Shown here: one piece after another, positions 1-8,365 of the stretch
Position numbering within the stretch: position 1 is the stretch's first letter
Layout: every line of letters begins with the position of its first letter
Assembly: GCF_029537375.1 (NCBI RefSeq)
Contig: NZ_CP120679.1
Span: 3,639,501 to 3,703,500, forward strand
Reading direction: 5' to 3'
Length of the DNA: 64,000 bases
Origin: Bacillus sp. HSf4
GTDB lineage: Bacteria > Bacillota > Bacilli > Bacillales > Bacillaceae
Notes under the pieces: model-generated
The model's input: the letters and a program-made list of their open reading frames with translations, nothing else
Database searches by the model: none
Told to the model about the DNA's origin: nothing
Position numbers and translations under genes: made by a program

Positions 1-226
1 AACCGTCCATGACGTCTTTCCACCAGTCTTCAGGGCCTGTGGAAAGAAGTTCTTCCGGCGGGACGCCGTGTCCTTGATATTGAGGAGCGTGGCACGTATA
101 GCCCCTTTCATTTAAATATCTCCCGAGCATTCTCACATCTGCTGTGTTTCCCGTAAATCCGTGCAGCAGCAGGACGGCTTTTTTTCCGCCTTTAAATGTG
201 AAAGGTTGTGGTTTGACGATTTTCAT
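1..226 (-). CDS. est: Carboxylesterase, N-terminal part (window edge)
   Basis: This is the first 75 or so codons of an alpha/beta-hydrolase that runs off the left edge. It begins [20 protein letters not shown] and contains the HGFTG oxyanion-hole motif typical of Est/YvaK monoacylglycerol-type carboxylesterases, which cleave short and medium acyl esters in the cytoplasm. A GGAG ribosome site lies just upstream (236-240). In B. subtilis est (yvaK) follows secG in the same direction, as here. The catalytic Ser, Asp and His are outside the window, so activity cannot be judged. Confidence 0.85.
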   Translation of the reverse strand, partial: MKIVKPQPFTFKGGKKAVLLLHGFTGNTADVRMLGRYLNERGYTCHAPQYQGHGVPPEELLSTGPEDWWKDVMDG

Positions 227-323
227 GATTCACTGTCTCCTTTTCATATGTATTCTTCCACGTTTGATCTGGAAACAAACTTAATAAATAGAACCGGCCG
301 CAAGACAGAGGCCGGCAAATAGG

Positions 324-351
324 AAAAAGGCCTGACTTCAACATCAGACCT
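324..351 (-). terminator. Terminator between secG and est
   Basis: On the minus strand an 8-bp stem AGGTCTGA/TCAGGCCT (one G-T pair) is followed by five T. It ends the secG transcript, although est may also receive read-through. Confidence 0.75.
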
Positions 352-365
352 CATGCTTCATTGTC

Positions 366-596
366 TTATACAAAGTAAGCAAGCGCAATCGTTAAGAAAA
401 AGAAAAGCACGGTTAAAACAACCGTAATCCGGTGAAGAATTAAATCCAATCCTCTTGCTTTCTGCTTTCCAAAAAGCTGCTCGGCTCCTCCGGAAATCGC
501 GCCCGATAATCCTGCGCTTTTGCTGGATTGCAGCAGCACGACAACGATAAGTGCAACGCAAACAATCACTAATAAGACCGTTAAAAATGCGGTCAT
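366..596 (-). CDS. secG: Preprotein translocase subunit SecG
   Basis: A 76-aa protein with two hydrophobic segments (about residues 3-23 and 52-74) separated by a short Gly-rich loop ([20 protein letters not shown]), which is the SecG/SecE61-beta layout. SecG binds SecY in the membrane and helps SecA-driven protein export. The length is the usual one for Bacillus SecG. The start ATG follows an AGGTGTAGGAA ribosome site. It sits between the regulator cluster and est, as in B. subtilis. Confidence 0.95.
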   Translation of the reverse strand: MTAFLTVLLVIVCVALIVVVLLQSSKSAGLSGAISGGAEQLFGKQKARGLDLILHRITVVLTVLFFFLTIALAYFV

Positions 597-634
597 TTCC
601 TACACCTCCAGGCAAACTGGCTGACAATAGTTTT

Positions 635-663
635 ATTTTACATGAAAACGAAGTTGCTGTCAC
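635..663 (-). promoter_or_regulatory. Predicted SigA promoter of secG
   Basis: On the minus strand GTGACA-N17-TAAAAT (-35 at 658-663, -10 at 635-640), with the secG start about 35 nt downstream of the -10. Confidence 0.6.
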
Positions 664-745
664 GGGCTGAATCGACCGTCTTGTTTATTTTTTGCCAGCC
701 CCGGAAAGGCGTATACACACATGATTGGAAAGGCTCCGCTTTAAT

Positions 746-1042
746 TCAATATGCAGCATGGTGTTTCTGTTTCAAGACCTCCTTCATCTCTTGCAAAAGC
801 ATCTCTGCACCGCGGGGACTGAGCACGATCTTGCCGCCCGCGTACGTTTTGTTCTGCGTCGTGATTTCCCCTGTCATCAGGCAGGCCATGTTGGCGGCGT
901 ATTTTGTCAAAATGATGCTTTCACCTTCACTGTATATTTCCAGCGGGTCCTTTTCATTGATGTTCAGCACCTTCCGCATTTCCACCGGGAGCACCACCCT
1001 TCCAAGCTCATCGATTCTCCGGACAATTCCCGTATTTTTCAT
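746..1042 (-). CDS. AbrB-family transition-state regulator paralogue
   Basis: A 98-aa protein starting MKNTGIVRRIDELGRVVLPVE, the swapped-hairpin DNA-binding domain of AbrB/Abh/SpoVT. The C-terminal half (ITTQNKTYAGGKIVLSPRGAEMLLQEM) also follows AbrB, which suggests an AbrB/Abh-type multimerisation region. A reading frame extends 11 codons further, but that upstream ATG has no ribosome site, whereas the chosen ATG at 1042 is preceded by AAGGAGG. The gene lies 29 nt after the YvzC-like gene on the same strand, so the two are probably co-transcribed. Its targets cannot be read from the sequence. AbrB relatives repress stationary-phase genes and can form hetero-oligomers with AbrB. I do not recall this copy at the same place in B. 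subtilis 168. Confidence 0.85.
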   Translation of the reverse strand: MKNTGIVRRIDELGRVVLPVEMRKVLNINEKDPLEIYSEGESIILTKYAANMACLMTGEITTQNKTYAGGKIVLSPRGAEMLLQEMKEVLKQKHHAAY

Positions 1043-1071
1043 AATTTGTGCGGCCTCCTTTTTTCCTTGTT

Positions 1072-1302
1072 TCATTGACTTTTGTCAACATCTTTGTAAT
1101 AGAAGAGATCTTCGAATTTTTTGTTGAAATACTGAATCATTTTTCCAATGACAAGCTGACCCGGCCTCCTTTCCCCATTAAGGACTCTGCTAAGTGTTGC
1201 CGGGGATACACCGATTTCAATGGCAAGCTGATTTAAGGAAAGATTATGCTCAACCATATACTGAAGAACAAAATCTCTCCTGATATGAATCTTTTTTACC
1301 AT
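1072..1302 (-). CDS. yvzC: Small HTH (Cro/CI-type) regulator, YvzC-like
   Basis: A 76-aa protein consisting almost only of one helix-turn-helix domain: NLSLNQLAIEIGVSPATLSRVLNGERRP, about residues 19-46. The ATG at 1302 is preceded by GGAAGGGGAG, so the longer frame up to 1410 is not needed. It is divergent from rghRA and shares the 1303-1456 control region with it. A strong promoter for this gene overlaps the repeat that also lies upstream of both rghR genes. The name rests on position and size in B. subtilis and is tentative. Confidence 0.75.
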   Translation of the reverse strand: MVKKIHIRRDFVLQYMVEHNLSLNQLAIEIGVSPATLSRVLNGERRPGQLVIGKMIQYFNKKFEDLFYYKDVDKSQ

Positions 1303-1348
1303 TATGACTCCCCTTCCTTTTGTTTTATATTTCTTTTTATCTATATCA

Positions 1349-1377
1349 ACCATAATTGATATGTTAACTTTTGTCAA
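1349..1377 (-). promoter_or_regulatory. SigA promoter of the yvzC-like gene, inside the rghR repeat
   Basis: On the minus strand TTGACA-N17-TATGGT (-35 at 1372-1377, -10 at 1349-1354). The -35 lies within a segment repeated upstream of rghRB (see the repeat features), so the same sequence may be an operator for RghR or YvzC. Confidence 0.65.
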
Positions 1378-1430
1378 TACTTTTATCATCCATATGTTTC
1401 CTGTAGTCAATATTCATACTAAAATATTGA
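1361..1430 (+). repeat. Upstream repeat copy A (before rghRA)
   Basis: About 70 bp that align without gaps to 1924-1993. The first 19 bases are identical (ATGTTAACTTTTGTCAATA) and further blocks match: TGTTTCCT, TAGTCAA and AAAAT. The copies sit 96 and 98 bp before the respective rghR start codons. This is a duplicated promoter/operator region. Confidence 0.85.
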
Positions 1431-1456
1431 ATATAAGAGATTGTGAGGTTTTGAAG

Positions 1457-1858
1457 ATGACGGATTTTGGAAGTCGATTGAGGGAGTTAAGGGAGCGGAA
1501 AAAGCTGACTGTCAATCAGCTCGCGATGTATTCCGGCGTCAGTTCCGCCGGCATTTCAAGAATCGAAAACGGCCACCGCGGTGTACCGAAGCCGGCGACG
1601 ATCAGAAAGCTGGCCGACGCCTTGAAAATTCCGTATGAGGAGCTGATGGCATCAGCCGGCTATATCAGCGCGGCCGCCGTCAATGAGTCAAGAAGCGGCT
1701 ACGATACCATCAACAACATCGTTTCTCAATATCAGCTTGAGAACCTTTCATTATTTGACGCGGAAAAATGGAGGCTTCTGTCAAAGGCTGACATCGAGAA
1801 CCTCGAGAAATATTTCAATTTTCTCGTGCAGGAAGCACGCAGACGGAACAACTCCTGA
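1457..1858 (+). CDS. rghRA: RghR-type XRE regulator, copy 1
   Basis: A 133-aa protein with an N-terminal Cro/CI helix-turn-helix (KLTVNQLAMYSGVSSAGISRI, residues about 16-36) and the GHRGVPKPATIRKLADALKIPYEEL segment, followed by a C-terminal region of about 60 residues that is probably for dimerisation or sensing. RghR of B. subtilis represses rapG, rapH and rapD, linking it to ComA and DegU signalling. The ATG at 1457 is 8 nt from GTGAGG, so the longer frame from 1304 is rejected. Copy 2 lies 163 bp downstream with the same length and about 70 percent identity by eye in the HTH half. Confidence 0.85.
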   Translation: MTDFGSRLRELRERKKLTVNQLAMYSGVSSAGISRIENGHRGVPKPATIRKLADALKIPYEELMASAGYISAAAVNESRSGYDTINNIVSQYQLENLSLFDAEKWRLLSKADIENLEKYFNFLVQEARRRNNS

Positions 1859-1911
1859 TTCCAGCTCCCTCCGCTTTTCCTCTTGTAAGCCTGTACACTT
1901 TTCTTGCTGCT

Positions 1912-1940
1912 ATTTTATACCTTATGTTAACTTTTGTCAA
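1912..1940 (-). promoter_or_regulatory. Orphan minus-strand promoter between the rghR genes
   Basis: TTGACA-N17-TAAAAT on the minus strand (-35 at 1935-1940, -10 at 1912-1917), as good a SigA match as the yvzC promoter and placed at the same position in the second repeat copy. No minus-strand gene follows. A transcript would start near 1904 and run antisense into the 3' end of rghRA. Confidence 0.55.
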
Positions 1941-1993
1941 TATTTTTCCACCTGAACTGTTTCCTTTAGTCAACATTTGTATTAAAATGTTAC
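1924..1993 (+). repeat. Upstream repeat copy B (before rghRB)
   Basis: The partner of copy A at 1361-1430 (ungapped alignment, identical first 19 bases). It lies in the rghRA-rghRB gap and contains the orphan minus-strand promoter. Confidence 0.85.
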
Positions 1994-2021
1994 ATAACAC
2001 GATGACGGCGAGGTGATGGTG

Positions 2022-2423
2022 ATGAAAACAACATTCGGCGAGCAGTTGAAAGAGCTGCGCGAACAAAGAGGATTGTCGGTCAATCAGCTTGCGATGTACG
2101 CCGGGGTGAGCGCCGCGACCATTTCCAGAATCGAAAACGGGCATCGCGGAGTGCCGAAGCCGGCGACGATCAGAAAGTTGGCCGCTGCCTTGAAGATCCC
2201 ATATGAACAGCTGATGGACATCGCCGGTTATATGGCGCCGGGGGAAATCTGTGAAGAGCAGCCGGAGTACCTCACCATATATGATATTGCGGCAAAACAC
2301 GACGCGGAAGACCTGTGGCTGTTTGACGCGCGCAAATGGGACAGCTTGTCACGAGAAGATATATTAAATCTTGAGCAGTATTTTCACTTTTTGGTGAGTG
2401 AAGCCGAGAAGCGGAAATCATAA
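2022..2423 (+). CDS. rghRB: RghR-type XRE regulator, copy 2
   Basis: A 133-aa paralogue of the preceding gene: KTTFGEQLKELREQRGLSV then the HTH LAMYAGVSAATISRIENGHRG and the same VPKPATIRKLA block. The C-terminal half is more divergent but ends in the same FLV(S/Q)EA pattern. Three start codons lie close together (2013 GTG, 2016 ATG, 2022 ATG). The last is 5 nt from GAGGTGA and gives the same length as copy 1. Expected role is transcriptional repression of Rap phosphatase genes or strain-specific targets. A strong bidirectional terminator follows. Confidence 0.85.
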   Translation: MKTTFGEQLKELREQRGLSVNQLAMYAGVSAATISRIENGHRGVPKPATIRKLAAALKIPYEQLMDIAGYMAPGEICEEQPEYLTIYDIAAKHDAEDLWLFDARKWDSLSREDILNLEQYFHFLVSEAEKRKS

Positions 2424-2461
2424 AAAGCCCGAGTTTCCTTTAAACAGAAACTCGGGCTTTT
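2423..2461. terminator. Bidirectional terminator rghRB / opuCD
   Basis: A perfect 15-bp inverted repeat (AAAAGCCCGAGTTTC and its complement) with a 9-nt loop and A/T tracts on both sides, between convergent genes. Confidence 0.9.
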
Positions 2462-2467
2462 ATTTTT

Positions 2468-3145
2468 CTAGACACCATCTGGATTCGGCGCTTGGCCTTT
2501 GCGGTTTTTGACCGGGCTCAAGACGCCCTCGAGCCATCCCATAATCAGGTCGGCGATGACAGCCATCAGCGCGGTCGGAATCGCGCCCGCCAGGATAATC
2601 GCTGTTCCGTTCGTCGCGTTTGACCCTCTGACGATGATGTCGCCGAGACCGCCGGCGCCGATGAAGGTTCCGATCGCGGTAATGCCGATCGCGATCACCA
2701 AAGCGGTTCTGAGACCCGCCATAATGACGGATAATGCCAGGGGAAGCTCGACCATCCGCAGCACTTGAAACTTCGTCATCCCCATCGCTTTTCCCGATTC
2801 GAGATAGGCGTGCTCAATGCTGACGATTCCCGTATACGTATTTCTGATGATCGGCAAGAGCGAATACAAAAACAATGAAAGGATGACCGTGTTCGCCCCG
2901 AGGCCCATCACGAGCATGAGGACGGCAAGCATCGCCAATGCCGGAATCGTCTGGATCACATTTGTAATGGAAAAGATCCATCTGCTCGCCTTTCTGTATC
3001 TGGCGATGAAAATCCCGATCGGAATCCCGACGATCGCCGCAAACAAGACGCCGTAGGCCGACATGAGAAAATGGCGGTAAAATTCGTGCAGCACATAGCC
3101 GCCGTTTTGCGCATAGTACGTCCAAAGCTGTTTCAGCATTTCCAT
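2468..3145 (-). CDS. opuCD: Osmoprotectant ABC transporter permease OpuCD
   Basis: A 225-aa inner-membrane permease with six or so hydrophobic segments and the binding-protein-dependent transport EAA loop (ESGKAMGMTKFQVLRMVELPLALSVIMAG, residues about 115-143). It is the last gene of opuCA-CB-CC-CD and forms the pore with OpuCB. The start ATG at 3145 (MEMLKQL) is 10 nt from GGGAGG and matches B. subtilis OpuCD. An upstream ATG in frame is too close to that site. It ends before a strong terminator. Confidence 0.95.
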   Translation of the reverse strand: MEMLKQLWTYYAQNGGYVLHEFYRHFLMSAYGVLFAAIVGIPIGIFIARYRKASRWIFSITNVIQTIPALAMLAVLMLVMGLGANTVILSLFLYSLLPIIRNTYTGIVSIEHAYLESGKAMGMTKFQVLRMVELPLALSVIMAGLRTALVIAIGITAIGTFIGAGGLGDIIVRGSNATNGTAIILAGAIPTALMAVIADLIMGWLEGVLSPVKNRKGQAPNPDGV

Positions 3146-3164
3146 TTCAATCATCCCTCCCTGA

Positions 3165-4749
<1,585 letters not shown>

Positions 4750-4770
4750 GATTGGTGCCCTCTCCTTCCA

Positions 4771-5910
4771 TTAACTCTGGACAAGATGGTTTTCGTCTCC
4801 CCAGATGGAGTCATAGACGATGTCCACAAGGCTTGCCCTTGTTACAATGCCGACAAGGCGTCCCTTTTCATCAAGAACCGGAACATATTTAAACCCTCTT
4901 TTTAAAATCTTTCTGACGGTATCCCTGATCATTGTGCCCTTCTGAACAGAGTAGATATCCCGGCTGAGAACATCTCCGACCGTTCCGGCTTTTTTGCGGT
5001 TTTGATCAATGATTTCAACATCGATATACCCTTCTAAGACATGGTTATCATCAACGACAAGCAGCGAGTCGACGCGATGCTCCCTCATGATTTGAATCGC
5101 TTCTGACAAGGTTTTTTCGCTTGTCACCGTAACCGGGTTGGAGTTCATCACTTGTTCGACATGCTCGACATCAGGGCGCGATTGAAGCAGCCGCTCTTTT
5201 CCGATAAATTCCTCGACAAAATCGTCCGCCGGATTGCGCAAAATCTCATCAGGCGTACCGACCTGCACGACTTCACCCGCGCGCAAAATAACGATCCGGT
5301 CGGCGAGTTTAATCGCTTCGTCCATATCGTGCGTGACAAAGACGATCGTTTTGTTCAATGATTTCTGCAGCTTCTTAAATTCTTCCTGAAGCGAATCGCG
5401 GGTAATCGGATCAAGCGCCCCAAATGGCTCATCCATTAAAATCAGCGGCGGTTCCGCCGCAAGCGCCCGCAGCACGCCGATTCTCTGCTGCTGTCCGCCG
5501 CTTAGCTCGTGGGGATAGCGGCTCAAATATTCCGGCCCCATGTCGACGAGCTGGAGCAGCTCTTTTGCCCGTTTTTTTCTTTTTTCTTCCGGCCATTTCA
5601 ACAGCCTTGGCACGAGCGTGATATTTTGCTGAATCGTCATATGCGGGAAAAGGCCGATCTGCTGAATGACATAGCCGATCTTGCGGCGCAGCTCAACCGG
5701 GTCCTGATCCAAAATATTTTCTCCGTCGATGTAAATGCTTCCTGAAGTAGGCTCAATGAGCCGGTTGATCATTTTCATCGTCGTCGTTTTCCCGCAGCCG
5801 CTGGGCCCGATAAAAACGATGAATTCCCCTTTTGCGATATCAAGGTTAATGCTGTTGACGGCTTTTTTGCCGCCTTTATAAACCTTGGATACATTTTCTA
5901 GCTTTAGCAA
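4771..5910 (-). CDS. opuCA: Osmoprotectant ABC transporter ATPase OpuCA
   Basis: A 379-aa ATPase that powers the OpuC importer. Walker A GPSGCGKTT (about residue 36), Q-loop, signature LSGGQQQR (about 135), Walker B LILMDEP and H-loop THD are all intact. Two CBS domains follow (about 250-375). In relatives these bind cyclic di-AMP or sense ionic strength and shut transport. The start is TTG at 5910, 7-8 nt from GGAGGTG, giving MLKLENVSKVYKGGKKAVNS. It is the first gene of the operon. Confidence 0.95.
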   Translation of the reverse strand: MLKLENVSKVYKGGKKAVNSINLDIAKGEFIVFIGPSGCGKTTTMKMINRLIEPTSGSIYIDGENILDQDPVELRRKIGYVIQQIGLFPHMTIQQNITLVPRLLKWPEEKRKKRAKELLQLVDMGPEYLSRYPHELSGGQQQRIGVLRALAAEPPLILMDEPFGALDPITRDSLQEEFKKLQKSLNKTIVFVTHDMDEAIKLADRIVILRAGEVVQVGTPDEILRNPADDFVEEFIGKERLLQSRPDVEHVEQVMNSNPVTVTSEKTLSEAIQIMREHRVDSLLVVDDNHVLEGYIDVEIIDQNRKKAGTVGDVLSRDIYSVQKGTMIRDTVRKILKRGFKYVPVLDEKGRLVGIVTRASLVDIVYDSIWGDENHLVQS

Positions 5911-5955
5911 TCAGCACACCTCCAACTATTATTTAAATATTTCAACATCTCGTTT

Positions 5956-5997
5956 ATTATAGGATACACTTTGTAAAATAAAAAGTTTATAAAGTGT
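5956..5997 (-). promoter_or_regulatory. opuC promoter -10 and inverted repeat, likely OpcR operator
   Basis: TATAAT on the minus strand at 5956-5961 is overlapped upstream by the inverted repeat ACACTTT (5966-5972) / AAAGTGT (5991-5997). The repeat covers the spacer and -35 region, where a GbsR-type repressor would block the polymerase. Assignment to OpcR is inference from the divergent neighbour. Confidence 0.55.
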
Positions 5998-6097
5998 TTA
6001 AAATGTATGAATAATGCTTAAAAAAATATGTTTACTTCTTTCAAAAGCCGCTTATTCTTAAGATAGCGGCCGAATCCTTAGTTTTGCTTTCATTTTA

Positions 6098-6126
6098 TTG
6101 TTTTCAACCGCTAACCAAATTATGAT
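6098..6126 (+). promoter_or_regulatory. Predicted SigA promoter of opcR
   Basis: TTGTTT-N17-TATGAT (-35 at 6098-6103, -10 at 6121-6126), about 40 nt before the TTG start of opcR. Confidence 0.5.
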
Positions 6127-6166
6127 ATATTGACAATAAAATTGGCTGTCCTTGGGGTGATGCGCT

Positions 6167-6706
6167 TTGGAAGAAAACGTTTTAAAAACGATTAAACAAG
6201 CTGAAGAATATTTTATAGAAAAAATTGCCGAAAACATGAATACATATGCTATATCATCAACTGTCGGCCGCGTGCTGGGAATCATCTATATGAACAGAAA
6301 GCCGATGACCTTAAATGAACTATCTGATGCAACGGGGATGAGCAAAACGAGAATGAGCCAGGTCGTCCGCGAAATGCTCGATTTGAATATCGCTGAAAAG
6401 GTTTTTGAAAAAGGCGTCCGCAAAGACTTATACGATGTTGAACAGGATTATTATCAGACATTTATTTCACTGTTTGCCGCCAACTGGAGCAAGGTCGTTA
6501 AAAAAAACCGGATGATCGGAAAAAAGATCAGAAAAGAGCTTTTAGAAGCGCTTGAAGAGGAACACATTTCCCCTGAAACGGAAGAAAAAATCAACGACCT
6601 TCTGAAAGAAACAAAACAGTGGCTCGACTACTATCAGTGGCTTGACAACTTGATCGAGTTTTTCGAAAGCGAAGACATTTTCAAATATGTGCCAAAGCCA
6701 TCATAA
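6167..6706 (+). CDS. opcR: GbsR/MarR-type repressor of osmoprotectant uptake, OpcR
   Basis: A 179-aa winged-helix regulator. The recognition region MTLNELSDATGMSKTRMSQVVREMLDLNIAEKVFEKG (residues about 45-81) and the long helical C-terminus match GbsR-family proteins. The family represses betaine synthesis or uptake genes and senses choline or related effectors. OpcR (YvbF) controls opuB/opuC in B. subtilis and is divergent from opuCA here too. The start is TTG at 6167 behind GGGGTGAT. The nearby ATG at 6160 is in another frame. Confidence 0.9.
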   Translation: MEENVLKTIKQAEEYFIEKIAENMNTYAISSTVGRVLGIIYMNRKPMTLNELSDATGMSKTRMSQVVREMLDLNIAEKVFEKGVRKDLYDVEQDYYQTFISLFAANWSKVVKKNRMIGKKIRKELLEALEEEHISPETEEKINDLLKETKQWLDYYQWLDNLIEFFESEDIFKYVPKPS

Positions 6707-6712
6707 TCGCCA

Positions 6713-6738
6713 AAAAGCTGCACAGCCGTGCAGCTTTT
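6713..6738. terminator. Bidirectional terminator opcR / marC-type gene
   Basis: Stem AAAAGCTGCAC/GTGCAGCTTTT with a 4-nt loop, between convergent genes. Confidence 0.9.
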
Positions 6739-6747
6739 CACTTTTCC

Positions 6748-7380
6748 TCACCCGGCCAATATCGGAAACAACCCTTTCAGCCCCGTCCCGATCATGCCAA
6801 CGGCCACCACGGCTAAAATCAGTCCCATCAGCCTTGTGATGACATTCATTTCCGTCCGGCCCAGTTTGCTGCTGATCAATGTTGAATAGTGAAACGCTGC
6901 AAAGGTCAATAAAAGCACGGCGGCAATGCCGATGATCATTTCGCCGAAATGAAGCAGTGATCGGCTTCCGGCCGAGAGACTCATGACAGTCGCAATCGTT
7001 CCCGGTCCTGAAATGATCGGAATGCTCAGCGGTGTCACGGAAATATCCTCCTTTTCCCTGCTTTCCCGATGTTCTTCATGATGGAGCGTCTGAACATGCG
7101 ATTGTTTGGCATTCAGCAGGTTATAGGCGATTCCGAATATAAAAATCCCGCCTGCCACCCGAAATGCGTGAATGTTAATATCGAATACCTGAAAGATCAG
7201 TTCACCGAAAAGCAAAAACCCGATCATAATGAGAAAGGATAATGTGGCAGCCCTTCTCGCTAAAACGGTGCGTTCCTCCGCCTGATATCCTTCCGTAAGG
7301 GCAAGAAAGATGGGAACGTTGCCGATCGGATTTGTGACGGCGAACAAGGAAACAAAAACATGAATGATAGAACTAAACAT
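6748..7380 (-). CDS. yvbG: MarC/UPF0056 family membrane protein
   Basis: A 210-aa protein with six predicted membrane segments and the family blocks FAVTNPIGNVPIFLALTEG near the N-terminus and TPLSIPIISGPGTIATV near the middle. MarC proteins are integral membrane proteins of unproven function. The original link to multiple antibiotic resistance was not upheld. A His/Glu-rich loop (TLHHEEHRESREKED, about 97-111) is a possible metal-binding or just polar loop. The start at 7380 follows GGAGCGACCTT. A longer frame to 7488 has no ribosome site. Confidence 0.85.
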   Translation of the reverse strand: MFSSIIHVFVSLFAVTNPIGNVPIFLALTEGYQAEERTVLARRAATLSFLIMIGFLLFGELIFQVFDINIHAFRVAGGIFIFGIAYNLLNAKQSHVQTLHHEEHRESREKEDISVTPLSIPIISGPGTIATVMSLSAGSRSLLHFGEMIIGIAAVLLLTFAAFHYSTLISSKLGRTEMNVITRLMGLILAVVAVGMIGTGLKGLFPILAG

Positions 7381-7466
7381 AAGGTCGCTCCTTTCTGAAT
7401 ACAAAATCATCAACAGATATTCTGTTTTTACCTCGGATGATGCTTGCTGAAACTTTTTTAAAGCTA

Positions 7467-7495
7467 TTACATTCCGCTCCATTTTCATTTATAAT
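7467..7495 (+). promoter_or_regulatory. Predicted promoter of the zinc-ribbon membrane gene
   Basis: TTACAT-N17-TATAAT (-10 at 7490-7495). The -10 is perfect and the -35 is weak. Confidence 0.45.
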
Positions 7496-7543
7496 GAATT
7501 TTCAGATAGGACAAAATAACTAGTTTAAAGGAGAATGTATTTA

Positions 7544-8323
7544 ATGACATGTTCAAAATGCGGCCATCAAACAGATGGCGGAAGATTTTGCGAGAACTGC
7601 GGTGCAAATCTGTCCGCAGAGAGTGACAGCGCCGGGACTAAAGCGGAGACGGCGCAGACGCAAATGTATGTGGAAGCGGCGAAAAAAGCTTCATCCATGT
7701 ACTTTTCATTTTGTTTAAGAGCGTTGAAACGCCCGTACAAAGAGATGAAAAACGCCGGAGAACAGCATTTCACTAACAGCATCATCACGATGGTTGTCTT
7801 TGCGATTATCGTTCCATTGACATTTTATTTCGGGTTAAAGGGCTTTTTCGATTCTTTAGGGCGCTATTCCGGGATTTGGAGCGGCTCTGACATGATGCCG
7901 ACGTTTTTTGATATCGTAGTCAAACCCGCTTTTACCTTTGCTATTTATATTTTCTTATTATTTGTTTTTACATACGCAGGTGTGAGAATCCAAGGGGCTC
8001 AGGCGCCATTTAAAGAAGTCATGGGACGTTTTGGGGCGCTCTTAGTCCCATTTACAGCGCTTCTCGTTATCGCTTTTCTGTTATCATTGATGAAAACGGC
8101 CTTGTTTTTAAGTGTTTTATTGTTCGCGCTTTGCGGCATTGTCTTTTTGATTCCGCCGGCCGTTCTTTACAGCTACCATGAAAAGGCGAAAGGCGCCGTC
8201 GATATGATTTATTCAACACTGCTCGTTTATTTGATGACATTGATTGCAGTCCGGGTGATGAGCAATCTGTTTCTCGATTATTTCGCCAATATTGGCGGCT
8301 CTATTCTAAACCGGATATTTTAA
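7544..8323 (+). CDS. Zinc-ribbon membrane protein, YvbI-like
   Basis: A 259-aa protein with an N-terminal zinc ribbon (CSKCGHQTDGGRFCENCG, two CxxC pairs) and then five or so membrane segments from about residue 85. The position equals that of yvbI in B. subtilis, but I cannot confirm orthology. The ribbon is cytoplasmic by the positive-inside rule. The function is unknown. It is convergent with yvbJ, another zinc-ribbon membrane protein, and the two share one bidirectional terminator. ATG 7544 is 10 nt from AAAGGAG; an ATG three codons earlier is too close. Confidence 0.75.
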   Translation: MTCSKCGHQTDGGRFCENCGANLSAESDSAGTKAETAQTQMYVEAAKKASSMYFSFCLRALKRPYKEMKNAGEQHFTNSIITMVVFAIIVPLTFYFGLKGFFDSLGRYSGIWSGSDMMPTFFDIVVKPAFTFAIYIFLLFVFTYAGVRIQGAQAPFKEVMGRFGALLVPFTALLVIAFLLSLMKTALFLSVLLFALCGIVFLIPPAVLYSYHEKAKGAVDMIYSTLLVYLMTLIAVRVMSNLFLDYFANIGGSILNRIF

Positions 8324-8325
8324 GA

Positions 8326-8364
8326 AAAAAAGCCTTTTTTCCACGTGGGGAAAAAAGGCTTTTT
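8326..8364. terminator. Bidirectional terminator between the zinc-ribbon genes
   Basis: A long inverted repeat AAAAAGCCTTTTTTCC with its complement around ACGT, with T tracts on both strands. Confidence 0.9.
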
Positions 8365-8365
8365 A

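Noticed and set aside
1075..1090. ACTTTTGTCAACA inside the yvzC-like gene, like the rghR repeat
   Set aside because: It encodes the last residues of the protein (KDVDKSQ), is short, and the rest of the 70-bp repeat is absent.
1815..2300. Long minus-strand frame (161 codons) across rghRB, behind the orphan promoter
   Set aside because: Most of it mirrors the rghRB coding sequence, it has no ribosome site and resembles no family; a shadow frame.
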